NCBI RefSeq assembly: GCF_040712315.1
Contig: NC_134017.1
Span: forward strand, 12,616,001 to 12,680,000
Reading direction: 5' to 3'
From: Castanea sativa
Taxonomy: Eukaryota; Streptophyta; Magnoliopsida; Fagales; Fagaceae
DNA: 64,000 nucleotides
In this document: piece by piece, positions 45,809 to 58,678 of the stretch
Numbering within the stretch: the first letter of the stretch is position 1
How the letters are laid out: each line of letters begins with the position of its first letter
Notes under the pieces: generated by a model
Database searches by the model: none
What the model was told of the DNA's origin: nothing
What the model saw: only the letters and a program-made list of their open reading frames with translations
Made by a program: the position numbers and the translations under genes

Positions 45809-46572
45809 CAGGGGCGGAGTCGGAGGGGTCGAGAAGGGGCAATTGACCCCCTGACTCCTCTAAAAGTTTTTTTTTTTTTTTGGACGTAAAAGATAAAATT
45901 TTATTCGAACAATCAATATAGATATTACATAATCCTCCACAAGAGTACATTACTGGGAAGTACGTGGGTCAATGCATGCAACTGCATGTCCCCCACCTAT
46001 TGCACCTACAACATGGTCCCTTGCAACCCCAGCAACCCATATTATACATAATGCACTAATCCCTGGCACCAAACCTCTTCTTTAGTGTTCTTCCTTTTTT
46101 GTACCCAGTCATTGACAGAGGCGTTGGTAGTCTTGTAGCAGGGACATCGCACCTCGCAAGATAACGCACGGTTGAGTTTGTTTTTTGTCAAAGAGGTACC
46201 TATTTCTGGCATTCCATATGGACCATGAAACTGTAGCCCATACCTCCTCTAAAAGTTTTTTCACTCTACTTATATCATGCCAAAAGTTTGCTTCTTTGTC
46301 CCACCTGAAATAGAAAAAGACAAAACACTCCACGTCCACACTAACAACTACAAAGTTCAGTACAAAATAAAAGGCAACAAAACACTCCTTGACACTATTG
46401 ATAACATATCTCTTTGATTTTTATGTTGACCTATTTACCTTTATACCCTTCTCACTAAGTAAAATTGTTTTATTTTGTTACTAATACTAATTAAAATTTT
46501 CAAATTAATTGCATTTTTAATACTGTCTTTTAATTTTGCCCTCCCTGAACTTAAATTCTGGCTCGGCCATTG
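45809..46572. mobile_element. Second hAT-like element nested in copy C
   Basis: It starts CAGGGGCGGAGTCGGA and ends (reverse complement) CAATGGCCGAGCCAGA. Flanking 8-mers GGTATACC (45801-45808) and GGTGTACC (46573-46580) differ at one base. Removing it rejoins the host MITE's ACCGGTATACCG block. It contains a LINE insertion and no transposase. Confidence 0.82.
45855..46261 (-). mobile_element. 5'-truncated LINE nested in the second hAT element
   Basis: An 18-base target duplication, CTCCTCTAAAAGTTTTTT, occurs at 45855-45872 and 46244-46261. The poly-T at 45867-45881 is the poly-A tail on the minus strand. Minus-strand sequence ending near 46109 encodes VSWSIWNARNRYLFD, the C-terminal W..WN.RN motif of plant LINE ORF2 products. 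Confidence 0.85.
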
Positions 46573-47364
46573 GGTGTACCGTTTCAGATTTATCGCTATT
46601 TTATATATTTAATATATATACAGACACACACACACACACACACAAAAATCACTATTTATCATAAAACATTACCTCAATTTAAAACAAATTATTCTTAATT
46701 TTAAACTTTAGCATCAACTAAAAAAACACAATATAAAAAACAGAAAGTTGCTTATTGCATACAAAGAAAAAAAAATATTAATAATTATATTAATACAACT
46801 TCACAAGTACCACATCAAGTGTCAAAACTTGATGGTGCACTGTAAATGCACATGACCCAGTAAATGCCTTGAAGAAAAACAAAAAGCATGCTCAACGTTG
46901 AGGTGCATGTCCCAACACGTTTAGCCTTTGGACCGAAAAATAAAAACTTGTCTCATTTTAAAATAAAATGGGACTCTTGTCTTTCAAGGATGTGGAGAAA
47001 ATAGGAAGTTTGCTCGCTGAAATGAAAACAAGAAGAGAAAGGATAGTCCACCTGAAGGGAGGAAGAAGAAGTGAGGGATGATCTAGCAAGCTAAAATTTG
47101 GACTACCATTGGTCATTTAACAGTCTGAAGATAAAGATATGTAAGTACCAAAAATACTCAAGGAAAAAAAAAACTCATTCATCTTGAACGGGCCCGGAAC
47201 AAGTTTACCAGAAAAACACACTAGAATTCGCCGGAACTGTCGAAATACTCTGGTATTTTGGGCGGTATGAAATAGTAGTATGTCTGTACCGTTTGACTTG
47301 CTAGAATGGTAATTTTCGGCCGTACCGGCTGGTACGGTACGGAATTGTCTTCCCTGCTCTAGCT

Positions 47365-47559
47365 TGGTATGTTACACCCGCCAGTAGAGTGGTAGGTCTT
47401 AAACCAATAATATCACATCACCTTATTCTTACAAATTAGTAAGGTGTCATTGAAATTAGATATCATTGAAATACTATAATTCTCAAAAACTACAGAAGCA
47501 GTTACACAATAGTAGATAAAATGTGAAATGTAAAGCCATTCAAGAAAGTAAATAAAATT
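47365..47559. other. Spacer, no gene
   Basis: Short AT-rich stretch between copy C and the duplicated block. Confidence 0.5.
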
Positions 47560-49690
47560 ACTGAAGTCAAAGTCCTACAATTATATTTTGCTTCAGATAT
47601 AAGCTAGTAGATATTTCATAAAGAAGATTTTTTATTTTATTTTTTGGTTTGGGATAATAAATTCCAAGCACTTCTTACTTGATATAGTTGATCCTTTGAT
47701 TAAACAAAATCAGGGCGCTCAAAATTTGTTAAAAAATTAATCCCATTGAGAAAATTCTCCAAAAGAATTACAAGTATTGGACCAAACAAAAAAACACATC
47801 CCTTATTCCTTTAATATGATTATCAACATTAAAAGGTAATGGTTTGACTCTAGCAATGCAATTATGTTTCTAGTATTTGTTGTCGAGTTCCATCCTTTTG
47901 CTCTTTGTAGAATCCACTGATGAGAGATTTAGCAAAGGCACAACTCTCTCAAGAACATTACTCAGCTACTGAATTGGGAGATTTACTCCTATGTAGCAAC
48001 ATGAAGATTATGAACACTACATTTGTAAGTCCCCTCCCCTCTTCACAATAGAGGTGCAGATGGAGAATTTTCTTAATACCACTGTTTGTTTGGAAATTAT
48101 TTTTCTATTAGAATAAGAAATTCTTCCATACTGTACAAACCTTTAACAATGATCCAACCATGGTAAAAACTTAATTGAGGATCTCATCAACTACTAAAGA
48201 AGGGAATTACTCTCTATTGCTTTTCAGACCAAAAAAAAAAAAAAAAACAGAACCTTAATAACTTTCACAAAGTCAACCTATTTGGCTTGAGAATCATGAA
48301 GATTTCATGATCAAGGTAGGTAGTTGAAGTTTAATGGAGGAACCTCTTCTTAATGCTATTGCTCATGTCATGCCAACAGTAGCATCTGATTCTTTGAGAC
48401 CTATAATGTAAAAATCACTATGATAGATAGGGTTGGAACTGGAACATGATATATATGACAACTAGCTTGAAAAGTGGAAAGAAGGAGGGGTAAGCTTTCA
48501 TCTAACTTTTAGAACTTGTTCAATTTTAATTAGAATGTAATCAGGAAGATATAAGTTACAATCTTCATATTTAAAGCATCAATTACTAGAAGCATTGTGA
48601 TCCATATAAGATTTTGATAGTTCTTCTTTCCTTTTGAAAATAGTGAAATAAAGAAAGAGAAGGAAAGTTTAGAATATCAAAGTGGTTACACAATCACAAA
48701 TGAATGTGACATGTTCAACCACTAAAGAAAGAGTAATAATTGAAGTTTTGTTCTTACAATCATATTTTGCTTCGGATATAAACTAGCATAAAGTTTGTAA
48801 TCTAAATTACATATTTTTCTCTACAATAATAAAACACAGATTACTTCATATTTAATATGGTTGATCCTTTGACTAAACAAAGAACAAGCCACAAAAATTC
48901 ATTAGGCAAATCACGTTGACAAATTTTCTCCACTAAGAATAACAATTATTAGACATAAAACAAAAACTCACCTACTTCCCTTTAATATGAACATAAAGTC
49001 ATAGACTATTATTAGTTTCCTTTAATGGTGAAATTAGATTTCTAGTATTTGCTATCAAGATCCATCTTTCTTACTTTCTGAACAATCCTCCAATGTGAGA
49101 TTTAGCAAGGGGAAAAAAATGCTTATGAGGACTCCATTGGTAAGCCCTCTCCTCCCCTCTTTCCAATTGAGATGGACATAAAAAAGTTTTCTAGTACCAA
49201 AGTTTGTTTGGAAATTAAATTTTTGTTGAATTAAGCAATTCTTTCCTTCTATACAAACCTTTAACTGTGGATGAAAGACACAATTGAGGATAATGACCTG
49301 TTGAGGAAATGCATTACTCTACCACTTATATAACTATAAACTAAATAAACCTGAGAAAGTGCATTACCCCAAAATAGTAAAAATAATAGGGGTCCGCTGG
49401 TTAGTCCCTTCCCCTTTTCACCCACAGAGGTGGTGATAGCAAGTTTGCTTATCCTAGGCTTATCAATATTCCGGGCAGTTCTAAGTGCTTAATGGCATAC
49501 AAGTGTACAACTTTTTATCATTGTTATAATTTCCATTACAACATAATCAGTAAGATTTAAGTGAAAACCTTCAAATCAAAAGGCATGGATTTGCTATAAA
49601 CTTTATGATCTATATAAGACTCCTTTCACTTTGGAAAGTGTAAACAAAGAAAATTTGCATCAGCAATATTATTGTAATAGAGCGAGGGGA
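47560..49690. repeat. Diverged tandem duplication, about 1.1-1.2 kb units
   Basis: Unit 1 (about 47560-48660) and unit 2 (about 48735-49690) share blocks in the same order: TATTTTGCTTC(A/G)GATATAA at 47585 and 48763, TTTCTAGTATTTG near 47869 and 49039, CCTCCCCTCTT near 48040 and 49150, TTTGTTTGGAAATTA near 48085 and 49204. Identity is uneven with many indels. A partial third block may lie near 49395-49440. No coding potential recognised. Confidence 0.75.
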
Positions 49691-50280
49691 TCCTTATCAT
49701 GGCGTCCTAATTTTTCTATTATTGTTTAAATTTAAAAAAAAAATCCAATTATTAAAAAAAATAATTTCTGGAAAAGAAATAAATAAAATTATATTCTTTA
49801 TGAAACTCAACATTCAACAACCAGTTGTGATGCTTGTCATGTTCGTTGTGTTGCTTTGGGTACAAGCAATGGCCCTAAAACAATAACTTCATGGTCAAAA
49901 TAAATAAAGTAAAGAGAAAAATACCTAATTCTGAACTGAAGAGAGAAAGCCATTGTGAAAGGACAAAATTAAATTAGGAATTGAAATAAATTGAATATAT
50001 GAGGGACATAAGGTGTAGAGAAAGTGAAAGAGCTATGAAAAATACAAATAAGAAACTAAATTGAACCCAACAACTGTCAATGACCAATATAATTTAGAAT
50101 TTGATATTATGGGTGTAATAGAAAATTCTCATTGATTACTGCAAATTACCTATCCAAAGATTTTAGTTTACTGGGGGTTTAATTTACATGGGTTAGATTA
50201 TTTGGGGTAATTTTGACAATTAATTTTTTAGTTGTGAGATTCTAGAATTCAAAAGATTTCGTTGGACTGAATTGGTGGAG
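49691..50280. other. AT-rich spacer
   Basis: No gene or repeat family recognised. Confidence 0.5.
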
Positions 50281-50680
50281 TAATTTGCTCATTTTGAAAA
50301 TATAAAACGGGAAATTTGTTAGTTTCAAGAGAATTATGAACTACTCTAAACATAGAGAGAGGGGGCGGGGTGGGGCGGGGCGAGGTCGAGGGGGGGGGGA
50401 AGTAATTTTTCGTCTAGTGAATTTAATAAACATTTTTTTAACATATATTTGTACTTACACATATACTTGAATTTTAAACATATAAATGAAATTAAATAAC
50501 TTTTAAAGTTTGATCCATATGTGCTTGTGTTTTGTATGATGCTAAACACATAAAAGAGAATATTAAGAACTTTTATCTCAAACCAAAATATTAGCTACAA
50601 AATATACTAATGTGGTCAAACTTTCTCACACTCACACAAAAATTACAAAATATACTTATGTGGTCAAAGTTAGAGGATTG
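50281..50680. repeat. Diverged direct repeat, copy 1 (partner 51920-52240)
   Basis: Shared blocks include TAAACATA, AATTAAATAACTTTTAAA, ATATGTGCT(T/C)GTGTTTT, ACATAAAAGAGAATATT and TAGCTACAAAATATACT. The copies are about 1.64 kb apart. Copy 1 contains the G-rich tract described separately. Confidence 0.8.
50361..50399 (+). other. G-quadruplex-prone tract
   Basis: Four runs of four or five G with single-base loops (50361-50380) are followed by a run of nine or more G up to 50399, in a window that is otherwise AT-rich. This meets the usual G-tract pattern for a very stable quadruplex. Confidence 0.85.
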
Positions 50681-51919
50681 AGAATGAGAAAGGGCATGGC
50701 AGTCTTAATTAAATAAACTTGAAATTTAGAGGCTTTAATTGAATTTTGATCAAAGTTAGAGGGTATAATTTATAATTTTGCCAAATTAAAATTTAATCAT
50801 TTATTAAAAAATACATTGTTATTGATTAAAAAATAAGTGGCTTAAAGATATGAGTTAAAATGCAATTCCCATTGAAATATTTATTTTATTTTATTTTATT
50901 TCCAAAAATAAAGTAAAATCATACAATTATCAAGAATATATATATATATATATATATATTGTACCAATGGTTGTATTGATTAAGCTCCAAATATTCTCCA
51001 ATAATTAAAATGTAGAAAAATTGGTTAAAGGAAAATCTTTTCATTGGATGTGGCAGTGCTTGTTCTTTTTTGTCTATTTTAGAGTATAAAACTCATTTAA
51101 TCTCCTCCACACAAATGCTGAAAGAACTCATTGATTTCTCACTAGTAAATAAATTTTTTAAACAAACATGTAAATTTAACCTGAATTCAGGAATATAATG
51201 CTGGTAATCATGATTGGAAAATTTTTTTTTTTTGGACAGTGCAGTAAATCAGAAAACCAGATGTTAAAGGCAACGAAATAAAAAAGGTTCAAACCCAATA
51301 CAACGGAACCATATGCCATCCTGGGAAAACCTGCTTTCTCCATGATGCTGGGCCACGCAAATATCAATAATTGGTTCCTAATTTGTTTTTGTTTTTGTTT
51401 TGTTTTTTTGTTTTTTTTTAAAAAAAAAATTTAATAGATAATAGATACACCAGCTTTTAGGGCTTTAAAGATAACTCTCTTCTTTGGGCTAGTTAACAAA
51501 TCTGAGAACAAAATATCTCATGTAATGACCAGAAAAAATAAAACATAAAATATCAGACTCACGTATTACACGTATCCTTTTTTCTTTTTTTGAGAAACAC
51601 GTATTACATGTATCTTGTTGTGAAACGTGCACAGTTTTTGGAAGAATATAAATGAATATTTAGAGAAAAGAAGATAGAATTTGGTTGCTTCAAATGAACA
51701 AAAATTAAACAAGGAATAATAAATTTGGATTTGATTTGAGGAAATCCTAATGTCTAGGAACCAATTAGATCCAACTTGGAATAAAATTCTATATGTCAAA
51801 AGCTAAATTTGAGCTTATTAAAATATTGCTAAATTAAATTTAAGGACTCAAATAGTAATACCAACTTAAGCTAAAATAACGGATTCAATTGGATTTCACT
51901 AAGAAAGTTACAAAATGTA
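50681..51919. other. AT-rich DNA between the two repeat copies
   Basis: It contains an (AT)n at about 50938-50960 and a poly-T-led segment at 51223-51362, with ORF 51176-51367 minus, that could be a retroposed fragment but was not identified. Confidence 0.4.
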
Positions 51920-52240
51920 GATATTTGCACATTTTGGAAACATAGAATGGAAAATTAGTTAGTTTTAAACATAAGGAGGTAAATTTTGAACTAAACATAG
52001 GAGGGGGAAAGTGATTTTTTCCCTAATGAATTTAACAAACATTTTGTAACATAAAGTTGTACCTAACATAAACTTGAAGTTTAAACATATGAAAGAAATT
52101 AAATAACTTTTAAAATTTATTACATATGTGCTCGTGTTTTTGTACAATGCTATGCACATAAAAGAGAATATTGAGAACTATTTTGCCAAACGCAAAATTT
52201 TAGCTACAAAATATACTTATGTGGTCAAACTTAGAGGACT
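51920..52240. repeat. Diverged direct repeat, copy 2 (partner 50281-50680)
   Basis: Same blocks and order as copy 1, but the G-rich tract is reduced to GGAGGGGG, so that tract expanded, or was lost, after the duplication. Confidence 0.8.
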
Positions 52241-55200
52241 AGATTGAATGTTGTGGTTTTCTAACTTGAGTATGACATGAGTGTCAGAAAGTTGGGGTCC
52301 TAGGTTTTTTTTTTAAAATTTTTAAAAATTCCAATTAATTACTAAAAATTATTTTCCAAACTATCAAAAAAAAAAACACCTTATCATCACTCTTCATTTG
52401 CTAGACGTTAACTTGTGATTGTTATTTGTGTTCACCCTAGTTCTTTCAGTAGAGAACGACTTTGCCTCAGAGGTACTATCAACCAATCGTAATGGATGAG
52501 GAAGTCCAGTACTCAAATTTAATTTAGAGGTATCAAATATATAATTTTTAAATAAAATTTTTTAGTATTTGGTTGCTTCACTCAATAAATAATGTTTATT
52601 TTACTTGTTCTGTTATTGAGAAATACAATGGATTTGTTTTAATTTATAATTTAATATCTAAAAAATATATTTTAAATAACAAAAAAATCAAAATTTAAAT
52701 AAATCTTTTATTAATATTCAAAATGAGTGATTCTAGGATAAAAAATTATTCTACAAATTTTTTGTCACAACTTTGATATGGCTGACAATGAATTATATAT
52801 CATTTACACATGGAATTTCTTTCTTCTTCTCCAATCACATTCTGCCACGTCATAGTAGTGGCAAGAAATTGTGAAAATATTTGTGGTCCTAGACTTTTTT
52901 ATTCAAAATATAAGAATAGGCTCCACTTAAATTAATGGCCTTAGACCTCACAAGGCCTTGAGCCGGCCTGGCCCCTCTTGACAAGCATATCAGCAGCACA
53001 TCCCATTTTTCTCAATACATGTGATAGCGAAGAAGTTAATGGTATCTAGTTTAACTGAAAAATACAAACAGAAAGAATAAAGCCAAATGCAAGTTCAATT
53101 TCTTTCTCAAAAAAAATAAAAGATGCAGGTTCAATTTGTCAACTTCTACACCAAGGATTACATCCTTGAAAATTCATATTGCCTGTTACTTCCTTGCAAA
53201 TTCATAATGCGTACAAACTTTTCAGGTTCTTCCCAGTTCAAATCGTGAACACTTCACATCCAAATTACTTCCAGAGTTTAATCACATCCATGATTTTCTT
53301 TTTCTTTGTAGAGGAAATGACTATTTCTCAATCTCTCATATGGTAACGTGTAAGAAACAGATCAGAATCCGATTGGGTACATAGTTAGGTTTCTAAAGAA
53401 TCTCATGGGATTTAAAAAAAAAAAAAAAATCCTTTTTCTACTCAATGAAAGAATTGATTGCTTTAATACCTTACAAGAATTCTTCCTTGACACATTATTT
53501 AATGCCATTACCATTCCTTTAATATTCTTAATTAGTTAAACTTAGATACAATACCTTAGATATGTTTCTTAGATACATTTCTTAAAATTTTGTCAAAACT
53601 TAGATATAATATCTTAGGAACAACACCTAAGCCGAGCCACATGTTCACAAACACATCATTGTTTTGAGCTTGGCTCATTTAAATAGTTGAGTCTAAATTT
53701 AGGCTTGAGTTGGACTCGTTTGCTAAATAGACAAATCTAAGCCAAGTTTTTTTTTTTGTTTTTTTTTATTTATTAATCTGAGACTGAACCAAACTATATT
53801 TTAAACTCCATTTTGTTTTTGCCACAAAAATGAGCAACATAGGTAGCCTCCCTAATCACCCAACAAAGGAAATATCAAAAAAATTCATTATTATTCAGCC
53901 AAATTAAAAAAATATTCATAATTTGTTCAACAGTGGCATCATAAATTCATAATTCACTTAAACGAATCATTCTAGGAGTTTAGCCTAATTAAGCGTGGAG
54001 AAGCTTTTTACTTTTGTTTTGAAGCTGAAACCCATCAAATCCCATTATGCTGCTAAAAGCCTAAAGGCTAAAGGATCTTTAGCTGCAAACCGATTCTATT
54101 CAACTGCCCCTACTTGAACACTCTGCCCTTAATTCAATTCGAAGCTTCTAGATTGAGTTAATCATGACTATGACCATTAACGTGAATTGATCTTTAGGCA
54201 CATTTTAATGCCATCAGTCCCTACTCCTAAGAATAAAGAGCCCAGTGTATGCGCCCATTTTCAGGTTCTCGGACATTGAAATGTCACGGCCCACGTGACT
54301 GAGCTCTTTTCTGGACAACCAAGCACGGGCTTAAAAATACATATCAAGCCTTCTGGTCAAGACAAAAGGGAAGGAATTGAGAGTCAGGAAAATGTTAGGC
54401 AATCATTCGACCTGGCATGTGGATCAGCATTCATTTAGTATTCTTTTAGCCATAAACAAACTTGAAAACTAAAAGCTATAATTGACTTAGGTATAAACAT
54501 ACCTTATTATTAATAATCAAATAATAATGACTAGCGAATGTTATAGCGAAATGCACAACCAATCGAGCATCCAAGGCACCCCCACTCTTGGGACTGCCTC
54601 TTTTTGGCTCTATAGCAAAAGTATAGCCCCTATTTTGGAAGTTTGATGTTTAGATCTGTAGGATTGTGTATTTTAGGATCTTCTAATGGGAGTTGTATAT
54701 TTTAGTGTAATTAGAGATGTATTATGTAAAAGTGTGAAATTTGAACGAGTGGTGGATTGTGTTATTCCTTGAATACAGTGTAGATGCTTTGAATGTCAAG
54801 TGAAAAAATTTATATCAAGAAAGTAAAGAAATAAGAATGCAAAGAAAGAGGAAAGCTTTTGTTTAAAAGTTTAGTTGGTTTTTGTTAATATCAAGTTCAA
54901 GCTTTATATTAGCATGTTGGTCATGGTTACAAATCCGGATGTCAGGTTTGGGTCATGATAGTTATTGTGTTAGATTATGTAAGCATTCTGTTTTCTCAAG
55001 TTAGTTAATATAACCATGCTTGTTGGTTCTTTTGTATTCTCTAATTTGGGATGAAATATTCCAACATTTAGAATTGGTTATCTAATTTTGAATAATAGAA
55101 ACTGTTATTAATATGGCACAAAAAGGGGCTGAAGCAATGTCCATATTTTTTGTTTGAATTTCTTCAACTATGTAAACTTACTTAGACTATTCTATCCAAT

Positions 55201-55282
55201 TTGTATCCTATTAATCCTTATGAATTTATAATCCTTATGAATTTATATTGAGTTAATAGAGATGTATTATGTAAAAGTGTGG
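52241..55282. other. AT-rich intergenic, no gene recognised
   Basis: No ORF above background. A GC-richer phrase at about 52945-52980 (CAAGGCCTTGAGCCGGCC) looks like a transposon end, but no partner end was confirmed. Confidence 0.5.
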
Positions 55283-55540
55283 AATTTATTAAGCTCAATT
55301 AAGTAACTCAATAATTTTGAGTTGAAAACAAGTCTAATAACTTGTTGGATTCAAATAAAAAGTACAAATTTTAAACAAAAATACCCATTTTTAACCCACA
55401 TGTCTATATATTATACGAGGCATATGTTACGCACATATATATCGTATAATTCATGAAAATACACCCGTACAATAAGTAATTTTTTTACACACAATACGAT
55501 ACGTATCACTTATTGTACAATAAGTAAACATAAATAAACA
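55283..55540. repeat. Diverged direct repeat, copy 1 (partner 56172-56350)
   Basis: Shared phrases: TTATTAAG(C/T)TCAATTAAGTA, ATATATCGTA, TTGAAAATGCACCC-like and TACAATA(A/T)GTAA, in the same order, about 0.85-0.9 kb apart. Confidence 0.7.
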
Positions 55541-56171
55541 CTTACGCATTGGGCAATCTAAACCTAAAAAGAGAAATGTACTCTCACCCCTTTCGGCCCT
55601 CCCCATCCCTATTTTCTTCTTCTCTCCAAAAATTGAAAAGTAAAATCCCATTCCCAAATTACCTTTTAATAAGCTTAGTTTTTTTGTCAAATTGATGGAA
55701 TAGCTTGTTAGAAGTTTGTTATAATTTTTCCTCTCTTTTTTCACGCATCTGTTCTAGTATATAAATACACAAAGCTTATGTATTTTATTCATTCAATGAG
55801 AAAGCATTAATTTTCTCACTAGCCAAACCCCGTGCCTCAGTTCTCAATAGAAATTTTAATAAACTCTTTCTAGGTCAATATTATAATCATGTTCATCTTC
55901 CTAAATTATTTCTTTCATTGACATTTTTTACATCATTATCAGCTTTTATTATATACCTCTTATTGTTTGTTATTTTAATAATTATATATATATTTCTTCT
56001 GAACATTCTAGCTTCTTACACTTATAACTATTATAACTTGTATATTGTTATTTAATACCTTATTCATAGTATAGAAAAGAAATTTGGAAATATGAAAGTG
56101 ATGTGTCAAGTGAATAGTTCAAATTTGGTTTGGGGGGGGGGGGGGTGAACACCTCATGGGCATGGTTTTTT
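55541..56171. other. DNA between the paired repeats
   Basis: One short unassigned minus ORF (55451-55744) and a G13 run at about 56137-56149. No gene seen. Confidence 0.4.
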
Positions 56172-56350
56172 ATTAAGTTCAATTAAGTAGTCCAATAATA
56201 GCACAAATTTTAACTAAAAAAAAATCATTTCTACTTATTTATGTATCTTACGATATGCAGCTATATATCGTACGATTCTTGAAAATGCACCCTTACAATA
56301 TGTAACTTTTTATAAATGATACAACACGTATTGCTTATCGTACAATTATA
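56172..56350. repeat. Diverged direct repeat, copy 2 (partner 55283-55540)
   Basis: See copy 1. A shorter and more diverged version. Confidence 0.7.
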
Positions 56351-57812
56351 ACAATTATGTTTAATATTACAAAGTTTGATCTTTCTTTGACTTTTTTATA
56401 TTATTTAAGCAAGTACGATAAAGTGCATTAGAAAATTTCTAACAAATATTACACAGTGGCTGTGCAATTAAAAATTGGTATTGCATTAGCATTGTGGGAG
56501 TAAAAACCCTACAATTGCTATTTTACCAACCAAGTTATAAAAACATAGCTTTACCCGAGCATGGGTATCTAAAATATTTTAGCATTTGTGAACAATAAGA
56601 TTATATATATACAATTCTACTATTCATGGATTGTAAACATAAATATAGGCATTTTATTTTGTCTCACTCTCATGGGTTGTAAACATAATTTTTTATATTA
56701 TTTGATTGTGTAATTTATATTATTTTAATGAGTTATAAAATAAAATAGTAAAATAGATAAAGTAAGTTTTGAATGTGTAAAATAAATGTTTTTTATTAAC
56801 CCCAAATGCGAATGCTTTACTAAACCAGACATAATGGCGAAGCTCAAAACTAAAAACTAAAAGCCAGAGCCTTGTACTTTAGGTGGTGTAGCAACAGTTG
56901 TACATCCTTTAGGCTCTTTATAGGAGTTTTTGTTCGTTTCTTTTTAGTCCGCAGCAGTTATTTGAACTCATTATTGATTTCAAGGAAACCAATTACACAT
57001 AGAACAAAATTCATACCATTCATCGTGCATAAATTTAAAAATTATATTAACAAAATTAATCATATTATAAAGATAAGTGCATCAGTGGTGTGACATATTT
57101 TGAACAAAAATATTTAGGTGATGGTATTGAACATAGCTTTTCACATGAAATCTGCAATTCCCACTGGGAGGTGGGGGTCGGTTTCGGTTCTTATTTGTAA
57201 TTGACAATGACAAAGTGACAAACACATAATTATTAATTTATTTTATCCTCCCAATCTTCCATTTTTGGCTATTGCTATGAAAAAATTATAAAAATTCTTC
57301 TGAGATTGAAGCCTTAAAGCCCAAGAAACTTCCCAAAAAATTCACGTTAGTTATGTTCATTTGTGAGGGGTCCAAAAGCAAGAGCTTTGTAATTGATGAA
57401 AGAGTTATTTTCTTTTAAGGGTGTTTTTTGGTTATGATAGGTTGTCAGTAGTGATTCTAGCAGTGTGTGTAATTGGTTCAAAGGGAAGAGGAGGAGAAGT
57501 AGAGAGCCTAGGGATAAATAAGGGATTTAATGTAAACAAATTTGCCCCACTTGTGTTTTTAGCAAATCCATCATGCCCATGAGAACCAAACACTAAGTCC
57601 ATAATTTTATGACACAGAGAGGCCAATGATTGCTTCTTTTTTAATGCAATTCCAGTTGTTTTGTTGTTCGGACTTCGGAGGATATATGTTGGGTAGGTTT
57701 TCGGGGTGTAAAATTAGAGAATAATGTGACTCAAAGGATTGGATAAGAATGCTCTAAGCATATTAAAGAGCGGTCCTCATGAGTTATTTCAAGTTTATAG
57801 CTAGACTAAACG
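56351..57812. other. AT-rich intergenic, no gene recognised
   Basis: Only short ORFs without family features. Confidence 0.5.

Positions 57813-57875
<63 letters not shown>
57813..57875. repeat. (TTA)n microsatellite
   Basis: About 21 units of TTA/TAT. Confidence 0.97.
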
Positions 57876-58150
57876 TAGTCAAAACAATGGAATCAGATCA
57901 TTTCATAAAAGAGGTCTTTCCTTTGTATGGTACAATAACTTACCACAAAATTGTTGCAATTTTAAATCCATCTGGATTAGAACGTAATATGACTAGGTTG
58001 GTATAGGAAGAAGTCCTGTCAAAATAGAGGTCTCTTTTTTCTTTCGGAAATATATACATGATCGATGCTCTTCCCAACTGCATTTGCTATCACTTTGCAT
58101 TTAAATGATTTGCCACACTAGCTACCTCTTAACGTGCCTTCTGTTAATTT

Positions 58151-58632
58151 CAGTGTGGCCGATACCGTACCGGTACTGGCCGTACCAGCCAGTACATACT
58201 GTACCGGCCAGTGCACCGGTACCGGTATACTTCTATATTGTACCAGAAAAAATACGGGCCGTACCGGCCATACCGGCCAATTTCGGGCAATACCGGCCGG
58301 TACCGGGCGTACTGGCCGGTACCGGGCGTACTGGCCGGTACAGAAAAAAGCTTTTTTTTTTTATTTTAGTTTTGTAATTTTTGAATTTTTGTAAAGGCAT
58401 AATGGTAACTTATTTACATTAACTTCTTAGTATTATTTGTTTTCTTAGTATGCAATGAACAACTAAGCTTTCTATTTTTTATATTGTGTTTTTTTTTTCT
58501 TTTATTTGATACTAAAGTCTAAAACTATGAATAATTTGTTCTGAATTGAGGTAATGTTTTATAATAAACTTTTATATTTACTATAATATAAGTGAAATAT
58601 TATATATTTATAAACATGGTTCTAAAGATTTT

Positions 58633-58678
<46 letters not shown>

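Larger units (their letters stand above)
45725..47356. mobile_element. hAT-like MITE (accggta family), copy C, inverted, with nested insertions
   Basis: The ends are CAAGGGAGTCAATCTCG and, as reverse complement, CAGGGAAGACAATTCCG. Flanks CTCTCACT (45717-45724) and CTCTAGCT (47357-47364) match at six of eight. Relative to the other copies it lies in reverse orientation: the AAACGGTAT block is on the left and the (CA)n microsatellite (46622-46643) just right of the nested insert. About 868 bp remain once the nested element at 45809-46572 is set aside. Confidence 0.85.

Noticed and set aside
52940..52985. End of another hAT element
   Set aside because: A GC-rich end-like phrase is present, but no inverted partner or 8-bp duplication could be confirmed.
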